From the NCBI GenBank assembly GCA_964017065.1, contig OZ024791.1, positions 7,897,471-7,961,470 on the forward strand: DNA of 64,000 nt, in the 5' to 3' direction. Below, one piece after another: positions 1-9,917 of the stretch. A model generated the notes under the pieces. It did no database searches and was not told where the DNA came from. It worked only from the letters and a program-made list of their open reading frames with translations. The position numbers were made by a program, and so were the translations under genes. Position 1 is the first letter of the stretch, and every line of letters starts with the position of its first letter. This DNA is from Haliclona indistincta. Its lineage: Eukaryota > Porifera > Demospongiae > Haplosclerida > Chalinidae.

Positions 1-97
1 AGGAATTTGAGCTTCAATCATCTGTTCTACAAAACGGTATATCGTTGATGCAATGACGTCATTGTAATGTGATTGACTCCCACTCCTCTCTTTTCAG

Positions 98-1169
98 AGG
101 TTGATCAAATCAAGAAGGGTCTTGCCGTTCAGAAGAACCATGGGACCTATGTGCCTCTGAATGTGCTCAAGAGAATCGGTTCTCTGTCAGTGACTGATGT
201 GTGTGGCGGGATGTGGTGTGAGGTGCAGGTGGAGTACCAGCACCTCCATCCATGGCTGACCCACTCTCGTGAGTGGAGAAAGATGAGCGCTAAAGGAAGA
301 CCCGTCAGTAGAAACACTAAAACAATGACTCAAGGAGCCTCTATACATCTAAAGAGAGGTGCATAAAGTTGTACGACGAATAAACTGATCTTTTCTCACT
401 TCTCTTAGAGCTTGAGGTACATGAGAGGGTGTATGTACCAACGATCACTAAAGAGGACAAGTGGGCTGTGCAGCTGTTGACCATGTACCAGCAGCTGTCA
501 ACTATCAAGGACGGTGGACTGGAGCGAGAGATTAGTGTGTTCGGTGATCCCTTTCATCACGGTACAGTCATAAACGGCATTATAGACCAAATCCAATACT
601 GTCCTCGTGATGACAGCCTCGTCTTGTTGGAATTCAAGACCAGGAAGACTCCCACTCTCCCACAAGCTGAACAACTGAGGGGACACCAACTACAGCTCAT
701 GATCTATAAACTGCTGTTTGATAATATTACTCAGGGTGTTACTGACTATAAGTCTACGTTCAAACTCATGGGACTCAATTTAGACATAGCACTATCTCTC
801 GGACCTTTACAGTTCCTCGAGCGTCTGCATCTAGCTGATCTCATCTCTCATCAACCTGACTTACCTAGTATAGTGACTTTTGAACAGATAGCTGACTTGA
901 TACAACAGCAACTTCATGATCTTCATCTTCCTCCTGTATCTGTTCTTCTCCTTCACTACCAGCATCAGAGCAGCAAGCAGGAACTAGGGATAGAGCTAGT
1001 GGTTCATGACCAGGACTGGGCTAGGAAGGAGGTGGAGAGGAGTCTAGAGTTCTGGCTCGGGCTGAGGACAGCTCACGGTGTAGATATTGAGGAATCATGG
1101 AAGTGTTCCTCTTGTCAGTTTACTGAAGTGTGTGTCTGGAAGAGACAGCAACAAACAAGACATTCATAA
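98..1169 (+). CDS. EXO5: Exonuclease V (EXO5/DEM1), 3' part; 5' exons outside window
   Basis: Two exons are seen, 98..358 and 409..1169, joined across a 50-bp GT-AG intron (codon split G|AG); an acceptor at 96-97 shows the gene continues upstream of the window. EXO5 is a PD-(D/E)XK nuclease with a 4Fe-4S cluster that acts on single-stranded DNA in repair. The sequence shows the family marks: a first cysteine pair region 'DVCGGMWCEVQ', the core 'GVIDQI'-like strand here 'NGIIDQIQ', the catalytic 'LLEFKTRKTPTLP', and the C-terminal iron-sulfur region 'GVDIEESWKCSSCQFTEVCVW' with three cysteines. The stop is at 1167-1169. The last ~210 bases of this gene recur at least five times downstream, fused to pieces of the neighbouring FBG family, so this is the parent copy. 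Family assignment is firm; the N-terminus cannot be judged. Confidence 0.9.
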
Positions 1170-1358
1170 CTTTCTTCATTATAAATTTTATTTTTGTTGA
1201 GATCTCTTTTTTCAAGCTCACACAACATGTAAAATAATTTTATTATTATGGCACAATTCGAATCACTATACTGTTACACTTTGAGATAAAGTACTAATGG
1301 ACAGTACTACATACTGCTGTTTACATAATCTGCCAGAGATCCTTGTTTACCAGTAGAG

Positions 1359-1449
1359 CATAAACATGATTGGTCAGTCAGTCAGGTGTGTTGACATACG
1401 TAGGAGTCTTGTGTCAACAAACCTGATTGAGCAACCAATCATGTTTATG
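1359..1449. repeat. Inverted repeat upstream of FBG copy 1
   Basis: Perfect 15-bp arms, cataaacatgattgg (1359-1373) and its complement (1435-1449), enclose about 60 bases, and a second shorter inverted pair (caggtgtgttgaca-like) lies inside. The same arrangement recurs before other A-type FBG copies. The rest of 1170..1502 is AT-rich flank with no gene. Confidence 0.8.
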
Positions 1450-1502
1450 TAAAGTTAGGTTTTTTTGCAAACTTTTATTCTATACAACAAAACAAAGAAG
1501 CT

Positions 1503-2459
1503 ATGTCGCTCATCAAGTGTGTCTTGTTGGTGTCCTGCTATTACCAACTGATATGTGGTGCAGTGAGTGAGTTCACTCCAACTGTCTATACTACATCCTC
1601 TCAACAGTGTGGTCAGTATGACCCTATGCAAGATGAAGAATTGTTAGAGTCTCTACAGCAAATCAAGAAGCAACTTCAGCTGCATTCCTCGTGTAAATCC
1701 ATCTACAATGCTGATCCATCATCTTCCTCAGGCTACTACAATATCGCTATTGCTAATGGCTCAGTTGTACAGGTCTACTGTGACATGGAGGGGGCCAACT
1801 GTGGAGGAGAGGGAGGCTGGACAAGAGTGGCTTACATTAACATGACACAAGCTGGAGCCACCTGTCCAATGGGACTGAATCAGAGGAGCTTTAACAACAA
1901 GTCCTACTGTGGTAATACTGGATTTGAGTGCAATAGAACAATGTTTCCCACACTAGTTGAGTACTCTCGTGTGTGTGGTCAGGTACGTGGATACCAGTAT
2001 GGAGCTACAGTTTCATTTTACTCCTACCAAGTGAACACTAGTCTCACTATTGATGATAACTATGTTGATGGAGTGTCCATCACATATGGGAGTGTTCCAC
2101 GTAAGCACCTCTGGACATATGCTGCTGCACCACGTGATACTATCATGTACAGTGGCCTATATGATTGTCCATGCAAAGAAAACTCTACAGCCATAACTCC
2201 TCCATTTGTTGGTACTGATTATTACTGTGAGTCTGGTGTTGAACATTGCTGCCCCTACGATATTCCTTCCAATGATTCTCTGTGGGATGGACAGCAGTGT
2301 GGTGGTGGTGAGAGTCCATGCTGTACTCACTCCAACATGCCTTGGTTCATCAAGACACTCAATGAGACCACCACTGAGGACATTGAACTCAGGTTGTGTG
2401 ACGGAGTTCATTTTTTGGGCTCTACTCCGCTGGATCTCATTGAGATTTTTGTGAAATAA
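1503..2459 (+). CDS. FBG copy 1: secreted fibrinogen-like glycoprotein (A-type)
   Basis: Intronless, 318 aa. Residues 1-20 form a signal peptide ending CGA, followed by 'EFTPTVY', a short helical stretch around 42-58 (DEELLESLQQIKKQL) and a fibrinogen-C-like start: conserved Cys, 'GYYNI', 'VYCDMEG', then GGEGGWTRVAYINMTQ. The second half is cysteine rich (DCPCK, DYYCESG, CCPYD, QQCGG, SPCCTHSNMPWFIKTLNETTTEDIELRLC) and ends DLIEIFVK. Many N-x-S/T sequons (NGS, NMT, NKS, NTS, NST, NET) fit a secreted glycoprotein. Fibrinogen-related proteins of invertebrates are often lectin-like recognition molecules, but no calcium or sugar site is recognised here, so the function is open. The start fits the conserved leader 'caaagaagctATG' shared by the array. 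Best seen as founder type A (VYTTSSQQCGQYDPMQDE). Confidence 0.85.
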   Translation: MSLIKCVLLVSCYYQLICGAVSEFTPTVYTTSSQQCGQYDPMQDEELLESLQQIKKQLQLHSSCKSIYNADPSSSSGYYNIAIANGSVVQVYCDMEGANCGGEGGWTRVAYINMTQAGATCPMGLNQRSFNNKSYCGNTGFECNRTMFPTLVEYSRVCGQVRGYQYGATVSFYSYQVNTSLTIDDNYVDGVSITYGSVPRKHLWTYAAAPRDTIMYSGLYDCPCKENSTAITPPFVGTDYYCESGVEHCCPYDIPSNDSLWDGQQCGGGESPCCTHSNMPWFIKTLNETTTEDIELRLCDGVHFLGSTPLDLIEIFVK

Positions 2460-2732
2460 GTCCTGGTACCAAAATGAGTGTTACTTCTGAAAGCATACAA
2501 CACAAGATACATACTGTAGAATGAAAGCACACATCAATATTGAGCAACTAAAATAATTTTTCAATATCTAGTTCAAAATTAGTGCTCTGTTGATTCTTTA
2601 TGTATTTCCCCTTAGTATAAAATGGGCAAAATGTAGAAGTCAAATGTATTGTAAATATAAAAAAATTGTTATTATTATTATTTAGGAATGTCTGTTTACA
2701 ACAGAACCAGTCATTTAGGTGTGTTAATATAA

Positions 2733-2916
2733 GATATTCTCTCCGTGTGGTCAGATCCTCTGAGCAGTTGGTAGAGTCACTACAACAATCAAGAAGAATC
2801 CATCTGACCCATCATCTTCCTCAGGCTACTACAATATCACTATTGCTAATGGCTCAGTAGTACAGGTCTACTGTGACATGGAGGGGACCAACTGTGGAGG
2901 AGAGGGAGGCTGGACA
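2733..2916 (+). pseudogene. FBG 5'-half fragment, fused to EXO5 tail
   Basis: Degraded copy of the FBG 5' half (residues from 'SSQCGQ' to 'GGEGGWT') with internal deletions; the best-preserved part encodes 'DPSSSSGYYNITIANGS' and 'VYCDMEGTNCGGEGGWT'. It stops abruptly at ggctggaca, where EXO5 sequence begins. There is no start codon or signal peptide, so it is a dead fragment. Confidence 0.85.
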
Positions 2917-3124
2917 CAATCAGAGTAGCAAGCAGGAACTAGGAATAGAGCTAGTGGTTCATGACCTGGACTGGGCTAGGAAGGAGGTGGAGAGGAGTCT
3001 AGAGTTCTGGCTCGGGCTGAGGACAGCTCACGGTGTAGATATTGAGGAATCATGGAAGTGTTCCTCTTGTCAGTTTACTGAAGTGTGTGTATGGAAGAGA
3101 CAGCAACAAACAAGACATTCATAA
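2917..3124 (+). pseudogene. EXO5 3'-end duplicate (copy 1)
   Basis: Near-identical copy of the last ~205 bases of EXO5 (from 'SSKQELG' through the iron-sulfur region to the stop and 3' flank). The cysteines of the cluster are intact, but the fragment is out of frame with the FBG piece before it and lacks the nuclease core. It was carried as part of a duplicated unit. Confidence 0.9.
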
Positions 3125-3315
3125 CTAACTTCATTTTAATATTTATTTTGTTGAGATCTCTTTAATTTCAAGCTCACACAACATGTAAACATTATGACAC
3201 AATTCGAATCATTATACTGTTACACTTTGAGATAAAGACTAGTAAAAGTACTAATGGACAGTGCTACATACTTCTGTTTACATACTCTGCCAGAGATCCT
3301 TGTTTACCAGTAGAG

Positions 3316-3397
3316 CATAAACATGATTGGTCAGTCAGTCAGGTGTGTTGACATATGTAGGAGTCTTTTGTCAACACACCTGACTATCATGTTTATG
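3316..3397. repeat. Inverted repeat upstream of FBG copy 2
   Basis: Nested arms: cataaacatga (3316-3326) with tcatgtttatg (3387-3397), and caggtgtgttgaca (3340-3353) with tgtcaacacacctg (3369-3382), the latter 14 bp perfect. It matches the repeat at 1359..1449 in position relative to the start codon. The remainder of 3125..3441 is duplicated EXO5 3' flank. Confidence 0.8.
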
Positions 3398-3441
3398 TAA
3401 AAGTTAGTTTTTGCAAACTTTTATTCTATACCAAAGAAGCT

Positions 3442-4413
3442 ATGTCACTTATCAAGTGTGTCTTGTTGGTGTCCTGCTATCACCAGTTGCTAGGTGGTGC
3501 AGTAAGTGAGTTTACTCCAACTGTCTATACTACATCCTCTCAACAGTGTGGTCAGTATGACCCTATGCAAGATGAAGAATTGTTAGAGTCTCTACAGCAA
3601 ATCAAGAAGCAACTTCAGCCCCATTCCTCCTGTAAATCCATCTACAATCCTGATCCATCATCTCCCTCAGGCTACTACAATATCACTATTGCTAATGGCT
3701 CGGTTGTACAGGTCTACTGTGACATGGAAGGGACCAACTGTGGAGGAGAGGGAGGATGGACAAGAGTGGCTTACATTAACATGACACAAGCTGGAGCCAC
3801 TTGTCCAGTGGGACTGAACCAGAGGAGCTTTAACAACAAGTCCTACTGTGGTAATACTGGACCACCAGGATGTAATGGAACAATGTTTCCCACACTAGTT
3901 GAGTACTCTCGTGTGTGTGGTCGGGTACGTGGATACCAATATGTAGCACCACTTGCATTTTTGTCCTACCAAGTGAACACTAATCTCACTATTGATGATA
4001 ACTATGTTGATGGAGTGTCCATCACATATGGGAGTGCTCCACGCAAGCATCTCTGGACATACGCTGCTGGACCACAAGATACTATCATGGACAGTGGTAC
4101 ATATGATTGTCCATGTAAACAAAATTCTAAAGCTGTAACTCCTCCATTCATTGGTACTGATTATTACTGTGAGTCTGGTGTCAATAATTTCTGCTGTCAA
4201 TATCTTTCCAATGACATCTTGTGGGATGGACAGCAGTGTGATGGTGGTGAGGCTCCATGCTGTACTCACTCCAACATGCCATGGTTCATCAAGACGCTTA
4301 TTAATGAGACCACCACTGAGGACATTGAACTCAGGTTGTGCAAGGAAAGTAAATTTTTAGGCTCTCCTGATACAGATACTCCACTGGATCTCATTGAGAT
4401 TTTTGTGAAATAA
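3442..4413 (+). CDS. FBG copy 2 (A-type)
   Basis: Intronless, 323 aa, intact from signal peptide to 'DLIEIFVK'. It shares the copy-1 layout and nearly all cysteines and sequons. The main differences lie in the variable loop after 'GYQY' (VAPLAFLSYQVNTN), around 'YDCPCKQNSKAV' and in the stretch before the C-terminal strand, which carries a longer SPDTDTP loop. These loops vary between copies while flanking blocks are nearly identical, a pattern expected of a family with conserved fold and changing surface. Same function caveat as copy 1. Confidence 0.85.
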   Translation: MSLIKCVLLVSCYHQLLGGAVSEFTPTVYTTSSQQCGQYDPMQDEELLESLQQIKKQLQPHSSCKSIYNPDPSSPSGYYNITIANGSVVQVYCDMEGTNCGGEGGWTRVAYINMTQAGATCPVGLNQRSFNNKSYCGNTGPPGCNGTMFPTLVEYSRVCGRVRGYQYVAPLAFLSYQVNTNLTIDDNYVDGVSITYGSAPRKHLWTYAAGPQDTIMDSGTYDCPCKQNSKAVTPPFIGTDYYCESGVNNFCCQYLSNDILWDGQQCDGGEAPCCTHSNMPWFIKTLINETTTEDIELRLCKESKFLGSPDTDTPLDLIEIFVK

Positions 4414-4823
4414 GTCCAAAATGAGTGTTACTTCTGAAAGCACACAACACAAGATAACATACTATAGAATTAAAGCACACATCATAATTTTTCAATATCT
4501 AGTTCAAAATTAGTGCTTTGTTGATCCTTTATGTATTTTCCTCTCAGTATACAAAATTAATGGCAAAAATAATGTAGAAGTCAAATGTATTGTAAGACTG
4601 CTGTATTAAAAATAGTGATGTGCATTGTACACTTAACAATGAAGGAATGAAGACAGCAATAAGCTATAACAATAACAGGGCAAGAGAGTGAAGTTTAAAG
4701 GCGAATTAAATAAAGAAGAAAACAGAAGAAAAAATATAATAATTTGTTAACTGTTCATGATGTATTGTTAGTATGAAAAACAAAAAAATTATTATTTAGG
4801 AATGTCTGTTTACAACAGAACTA
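4414..4823. other. Intergenic, AT-rich
   Basis: About 400 bases of AT-rich sequence after FBG copy 2. It begins with the 3' flank shared with copy 1 (tccaaaatgagtgttacttctgaaagc). I see no gene or recognisable element in the rest. Confidence 0.6.
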
Positions 4824-5036
4824 GTCATCCAGGTGTGTTAATATAAGATACTCTCTCAGTGTGGTCAGATCTTCAGAGCAGCTGTTAGAGTCACTACAAC
4901 AATAAAGAAGCCTGTGAATCCATCTGACCCATCGTCTTCCTCAGGCTACTACAATATTACTATTGCTAATGGCTCGGTTGTACAGGTCTACTGTGACATG
5001 GAGGGGACCAACTGTGGAGGAGAGGGAGGCTGGACA
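4824..5036 (+). pseudogene. FBG 5'-half fragment, fused to EXO5 tail (second unit)
   Basis: Same degraded FBG fragment as at 2733, with the same deletions and the same breakpoint (ggctggaca then caatcagagcagcaa). It shows the fusion arose once and was then duplicated. Confidence 0.85.
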
Positions 5037-5244
5037 CAATCAGAGCAGCAAACAGGAACTAGGAATAGAGCTAGTGGTTCATGACCAGGACTGGGCTAGG
5101 AAGGAGGTGGAGAGGAGTCTAGAGTTCTGGCTCGGGCTGAGGACAGCTCACGGTGCAGATATTGAGGAATCATGGAAGTGTTCCTCTTGTCAGTTTACTG
5201 AAGTGTGTGTCTGGAAGAGACAGCAACAAACAAGACATTCATAA
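5037..5244 (+). pseudogene. EXO5 3'-end duplicate (copy 2)
   Basis: Second copy of the EXO5 tail with the cluster cysteines and stop preserved. One change from the parent converts V to A in the 'GVDIEES' motif. It is out of frame with the FBG fragment and is not expected to yield a nuclease. Confidence 0.9.
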
Positions 5245-5526
5245 CTTGTCCATTTTAAAATTTATTTTTTTGTTGAGATCTCTTATTTTCAAGCTCACAC
5301 AACATATATTATGACACAATTCGAATCATTATACTGTTACACTTTGAGATAAAGTACTAATGGACAGTACTACATACTGCTGTTTACATAATCTGCCAGA
5401 GATCCTTGTTTACCAGTAGAGCATAAACATTATTGTTCAGTCAGTCAGGTGTGTTGACAATCAAGGAGTCTTGTGACTGATGTAAAAGTTAGGTTTTTGC
5501 ATACTTTTATTCAAAACAAAGAAGCT

Positions 5527-6501
5527 ATGTCGCTCATCAAGTGTGCCTTGTTGGTGTTCTGCTATCACCAACTGATATGTGGTGCAGTAAGTGAGTTTAC
5601 TCCAACTGTCTATACTTCATCCTCTCGACAGTGTGGTCAGTATGACCCTATGCAAGATGAAAAATTGTTAGAGTCTCTACAGCAAATCAAGAAGCAACTT
5701 CAGCCCCATGTCTCGTGTAAATCCATCTACAATGCTGACCCATCATCTTCCTCAGGCTACTACAATATCACTATTGCTAATGGCTCAGTTGTACAGGTCT
5801 ACTGTGACATGGAGGGGACCAACTGTGGAGGAGAGGGAGGCTGGACAAGAGTGGCTTACATTAACATGACACAAGCTGGAGCCACTTGTCCAATGGGACT
5901 CAACCAGAGGAGTTTCAATGACAGCAAGTCCTACTGTGGTAATACTGGTCCATCAGGATGTATTGGAACAATGTTTCCCACACTAGTTGAGTACTCTCGT
6001 GTGTGTGGTCGGATACGTGGGTACCAGTATGGAGCTACAGTTTCCTTTTACTCCTACAATGTGAACACTCATCTCACTATTGATGATAACTATGTTGATG
6101 GAGTGTCCATCACATATGGGAGTGCTCCACGTAAGCACATCTGGACATACGCTGCTGGACCACGTGATACTATCATGTACAGTGGTACTTATGATTGTCC
6201 ATGTAAACAAAACTCTACAACCATAACTCCTCCATTCGTTGGTACTGATTATTACTGTGAGTCTGGTGTTGAATTATGCTGCCCTATAGATATTCCTTCT
6301 AATGACACCTTGTGGGATGGACAGCAGTGCGGCGGTGGTGAGGCTCCATGCTGTACTCACTCCAACATGCCATGGTTCATCAAGACACTTAATGAGACCA
6401 CCACTGAGGACATTGAACTCAGGTTGTGTAAGAACTTTGCCCACTACACTATTTATAACACTGATGTTCCTCTGGATCTCATTGAGATTTTTGTTCAATG
6501 A
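5527..6501 (+). CDS. FBG copy 3 (A-type)
   Basis: Intronless, 324 aa. The start at 5527 is chosen because it aligns with the signal peptide MSLIKC of the other copies; an in-frame extension upstream to 5473 has no ATG-led support. The body is complete, with 'FNDSKSYCGNTGPSGC', the variable loop GATVSFYSYNVNTH, and a tail using the C-terminal block NTDVPLDLIEIFVQ, which is the ending of the B-type copies. It is therefore an A-type 5' half with a B-type-like 3' end, suggesting gene conversion or unequal crossing-over. Confidence 0.85.
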   Translation: MSLIKCALLVFCYHQLICGAVSEFTPTVYTSSSRQCGQYDPMQDEKLLESLQQIKKQLQPHVSCKSIYNADPSSSSGYYNITIANGSVVQVYCDMEGTNCGGEGGWTRVAYINMTQAGATCPMGLNQRSFNDSKSYCGNTGPSGCIGTMFPTLVEYSRVCGRIRGYQYGATVSFYSYNVNTHLTIDDNYVDGVSITYGSAPRKHIWTYAAGPRDTIMYSGTYDCPCKQNSTTITPPFVGTDYYCESGVELCCPIDIPSNDTLWDGQQCGGGEAPCCTHSNMPWFIKTLNETTTEDIELRLCKNFAHYTIYNTDVPLDLIEIFVQ

Positions 6502-6667
6502 ATACTGTATATGTTCTGAAAGTCATAAACACAAACTATTATGAAGTAAAATGTTTGTTTACATCAACTTAGTGTCTGACAAGTTTTTGTAGTTCATGTG
6601 ACAGTAGAACTGTACATTTATAAACATAATATCATGTTTTGTGCATGACACTAGACTATAATGAACT

Positions 6668-6968
6668 GGTTGGGATAGTAGACTGCGTTAATCTTGCTGA
6701 TTGAGGGGCAGCAGAAGAAGGAACCTAAGCTTGTGACTGGTGTAGGAGCTGTCTTTGAGAATTATTGTCTGGTTGCTGAGGTCAGTACTAGTGTAACTCT
6801 TAAGAAAAGAGTATTAGTGTTACTCGGTACATGTGTATTTCTACTACATAAGTACATGATATTCAATTGTTGTTTTTAGCAAAGCACTGAACAGAACAAC
6901 AGTGGTACTAGTAGTAGTCTACTTTGTTGGTCTTGCTGGTTGATGAGCAGCTGGAGGAGGAACATAAG
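6668..6968 (-). pseudogene. Two remnants of the PH-domain gene 3' end
   Basis: Two stretches (about 6668-6780 and 6893-6968) match, on the minus strand, the final exon of the PH-domain gene at 27.1 kb: the region encoding the last ~30 residues (TTTTTVVV-type tail, PPAAPQ, YVPPP). Both carry substitutions and gaps. They mark an old convergent FBG-gene/PH-gene tail pair copied together. Confidence 0.7.
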
Positions 6969-7977
6969 CTACAGTGCTTACAGCCTAAAGAGGGCACTCA
7001 GCTGATTTTCTTATTTAGTCCACACAACTTTCTACATAGCTCTTTCTATTGCATTAATGCAGATTGCAACTTTGAGCATGACAAAATGCAAGACACACGA
7101 TGCTCTACAGCTCTCTCCCATTGAAGCTAATACAATAGCGCCATGTTTGTGACATCACTATAATTTGTACGACGTCACGACGAACCACACCTACGACACA
7201 GCAGCCACAGTCTAGCGCCACAACGAAGCTTGGTGGTTGTTATTTCCTCGAGCTTAGCTAGTATCTATGCTGCAGAAGCACGCTTAAGAACGGGCAAAGC
7301 GCAAAACACAGATTATGATCGGCGCCATTCTTGCCGCTCGACGGTTGGCGGCGCAGCGCACGCAGAACCACGTAATCGATAAACGCTCTTATTGGATGAA
7401 TATCATTATAACACGGCAGAGAGTCGAAGTCACAGCTAAAAGTTGGTGTTCTCAATGACCGCGTTTGCGCATGGATGGACGTATCGCGCTAGTTTAAAAA
7501 CTAGTGAAAACTACAAGTATCTGGCTATCCAGATATCAAGTGGTTTTTCTTAACTCGCAAAGCTGTTGAATTCTCAGCTTAAAGCTTTTTTCAACTCAAA
7601 AACACTAAAATTTCCGTCCTTTTTGGCTTCCTACATTAGCATGGATCAAAGATAAGCCTCCAAACTTGGTGAGATGAACAATGACCTACCTTAAAATCAA
7701 ACAGTAAATGGTTTTTGCTTAACTCAAAACAACACTAAAATGCTGGCTTAAAGGTCATTTGCAATTGGAAGGTGTCAACTTGTATCACTTAAACATTATT
7801 ATTTTCAGAAGCACATAGAATTACTATTTCTAATTTGACTAACATAGGCAGAGAGGATCATTCTACACTTACACCAACTTTGGAAGCAATAGCTCCCTGA
7901 ATAATTTTTTTACAACAAAATATTTACTGAGTTGCTAAAATCAGCTGAGTGCCCTCTTTAGGCTGTAAGCACTGTAG
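6969..7977. mobile_element. 1-kb element with 41-bp perfect terminal inverted repeats
   Basis: The 41 bases at 6969-7009 (starting ctacagtgcttacagc) are repeated exactly as the reverse complement at 7937-7977. The interior has no convincing coding sequence, so it is probably a non-autonomous DNA transposon. It sits inside a PH-gene remnant. I could not define a target-site duplication by eye. Confidence 0.75.
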
Positions 7978-8046
7978 TCACTAAGTGTTGCTGCTATCTC
8001 TGAGTATCATAGTTAATCTTGGCAAGCAGAATGAGCAGGTTCCTCA

Positions 8047-8128
8047 TTCCTCATGGAAGTATTCCATTTGTTAGTTTGCTGAAGTGTGTGTCTAGAAAAG
8101 ACAACAACAAACAGGACATTCAAACTGA
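8047..8128 (+). pseudogene. Decayed EXO5 tail (copy 3)
   Basis: Short, mutated match to the last ~80 bases of EXO5 (tcatggaagt..., gaagtgtgtgtct, caacaaacaggacattca). It precedes a B-type FBG 5' flank (about 8175-8397) that is nearly the same as the flank before copy 5. Confidence 0.7.
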
Positions 8129-8397
8129 ATCTTCATAACATTCAGAATTTATTTTTTTTACTTCATGATACATGACATTGTCACAAGAGGCATCCAATGA
8201 AATAGACAACTGACATTATACATAGTACAATCACTGATCTGTACAGTTAGAGCATGATTGATCAGGTATGTTGATATAAGAAAAGTAATCTTTGTTTTGC
8301 AAAATGCATTGTATAGTTACATGTAGTTGCCTGTAAAACAACAGTTACACAACTACAATTCTACAGTTATTTTCTATTCTACACAACTAAAGAAGCG

Positions 8398-8540
8398 ATG
8401 CTGTTCATTGAGCTTGCTTTGTTGGTGTTCTGCTACCACAAGTTGCTAGGTGGTGCAGTGAGTGAGTTCACTCCAACTGTAAGATATCCTCACAGTGTGG
8501 TCAACCCATGGGTCAGCCTCTCAACGATGATGAGCAGCTC
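8398..8540 (+). pseudogene. FBG B-type 5' fragment
   Basis: Starts with an intact ATG and signal peptide like copy 5 (MLFIELALLVFCY), loses a few bases in the 'TVYPAKISSQ' region, and after 'DDEQL' runs straight into EXO5 tail sequence. The junction lies in cagctc, a short stretch shared by both parents. Confidence 0.8.
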
Positions 8541-8631
8541 ACGGTGTAGATATTGAGGAGTCATGGAAGTGTTCTTCTTGTCAGTTTACTGAGGTGTGTG
8601 TCTGGAAGAGACGACAACAAACAAGACATTC
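8541..8631 (+). pseudogene. EXO5 tail (copy 4), different breakpoint
   Basis: EXO5 sequence from 'AHGVDIEES' to the stop. Its 5' breakpoint differs from the three caatcagagcagcaa-type fusions, so it came from a separate recombination. Confidence 0.85.
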
Positions 8632-8945
8632 ATAACTTACTTCGTTCTAATTTTATTTTTGTTAAGATCTCTTTATTTTCAAGCTCACACAACATGTAAA
8701 CATTATGACACAATTCGAATCATTATACTGTTACACTTTGAGATAAAGACTAGTAAAAGTACTAATGGACAGTACTACATACTGTTGTTTACATACTCTG
8801 CCAGAGATCCTTGTTTATCAGTAGAGCATAAACATGATTGGTCAGTCAGTCAGGTGTGTTGACATACAAAGGAGTCTTTTGTCAACACACCTGACTATCA
8901 TGTTTTTTGCATACTTTTATTCTATACAACAAAACCAAAGAAGCT

Positions 8946-9917
8946 ATGTCGCTCATCAAGTGTGTCTTGTTGGTGTTCTGCTATCACCAACTGATATGTG
9001 GTGCAGTAAGTGCGTTTACTCCAACTGTCTATACTACATCTTCTCAACAGTGTGGTCATTATGACCCTATGCAAGATGAAGAATTGTTAGAGTCTCTACA
9101 GCAAATCAAGAAGCAACTTCACCCCCATTCCTCCTGTGAATCCATCTACAATGCTGATCCATCATCTTCCTCAGGCTACTACAATATCGCTATTGCTAAT
9201 GGCTCAGTTGTACAGGTCTACTGTGACATGGAGGGGACCAACTGTGGAGGAGAGGGAGGCTGGACAAGAGTGGCTTACATTAACATGACACAAGCTGGAG
9301 CCACTTGTCCAGTGGGACTGAACCAGAGGAGCTTAAACAACAAGTCATACTGTGGTAATACTGGTCCACCAGGATGTATTGGAACAATGTTTCCCACACT
9401 AGTTGAGTACTTTCGTGTGTGTGGTCGGGTACATGGATACCAGTATGGTTCTCCTGTAGCATTTTACTCCTACAATGTGAACACTAATCTCACTATTGAT
9501 GATAACTATGTTGATGGAGTGTCCATCACATATGGGAGTGCTCCACGCAAACATCTCTGGACATATGCTGCTGCACCACATGGTGACATGAATATACAAT
9601 GTAACTGTGATTGCCCATGCAAATCAAATATGGTTGCTATAGCGCCTTCTTTCATTGGGGCTGATTATTTCTGCGAATCTGGTGTTGAGTTCTGTTGTCT
9701 TACCGATATGTACTCCAATGATCCTCTGTGGGATGGACAGCAGTGTGGTGGTGAGGCTCCATGCTGTAATCACCCCAACATGCCGTGGTTCATCAAGACG
9801 CTTATTAATGAGACCACCACTGAGGATATTGAACTCAGGTTGTGCAAGAATTCTGTCTTCTATGGTACCTATAAAACTGAAATTCTTTTGGATATCATTG
9901 AAATTTTCGTTCAATGA
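8946..9917 (+). CDS. FBG copy 4 (A-type)
   Basis: Intronless, 323 aa, using the ATG at 8946 that aligns with the family signal peptide. It is intact but more diverged in the second half: 'PHGDMNIQCNCDCPCKSN', 'FIGADYFCESG' and 'FCCLTDMYSND' replace the usual blocks, and the tail reads LLDIIEIFVQ. It is preceded by the same inverted-repeat leader as copies 1 and 2. The reading frame and all family cysteines remain, so it is probably functional. Confidence 0.85.
   Translation: MSLIKCVLLVFCYHQLICGAVSAFTPTVYTTSSQQCGHYDPMQDEELLESLQQIKKQLHPHSSCESIYNADPSSSSGYYNIAIANGSVVQVYCDMEGTNCGGEGGWTRVAYINMTQAGATCPVGLNQRSLNNKSYCGNTGPPGCIGTMFPTLVEYFRVCGRVHGYQYGSPVAFYSYNVNTNLTIDDNYVDGVSITYGSAPRKHLWTYAAAPHGDMNIQCNCDCPCKSNMVAIAPSFIGADYFCESGVEFCCLTDMYSNDPLWDGQQCGGEAPCCNHPNMPWFIKTLINETTTEDIELRLCKNSVFYGTYKTEILLDIIEIFVQ

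Noticed and set aside
54..61. TGACGTCA palindrome near the window start
   Set aside because: It lies in an EXO5 intron; a single 8-mer there is not evidence of regulation.
2157..2411. Minus-strand open frames under every FBG copy (also 3895-4269, 9399-9914, 23395-23778)
   Set aside because: They recur in all copies as antisense of conserved coding blocks, with no start or family support.
2873..3124. Possible short EXO5-like protein from the tail duplicates
   Set aside because: The leading residues come from FBG sequence read out of frame and the nuclease core is absent, so it is called as a pseudogene fragment.
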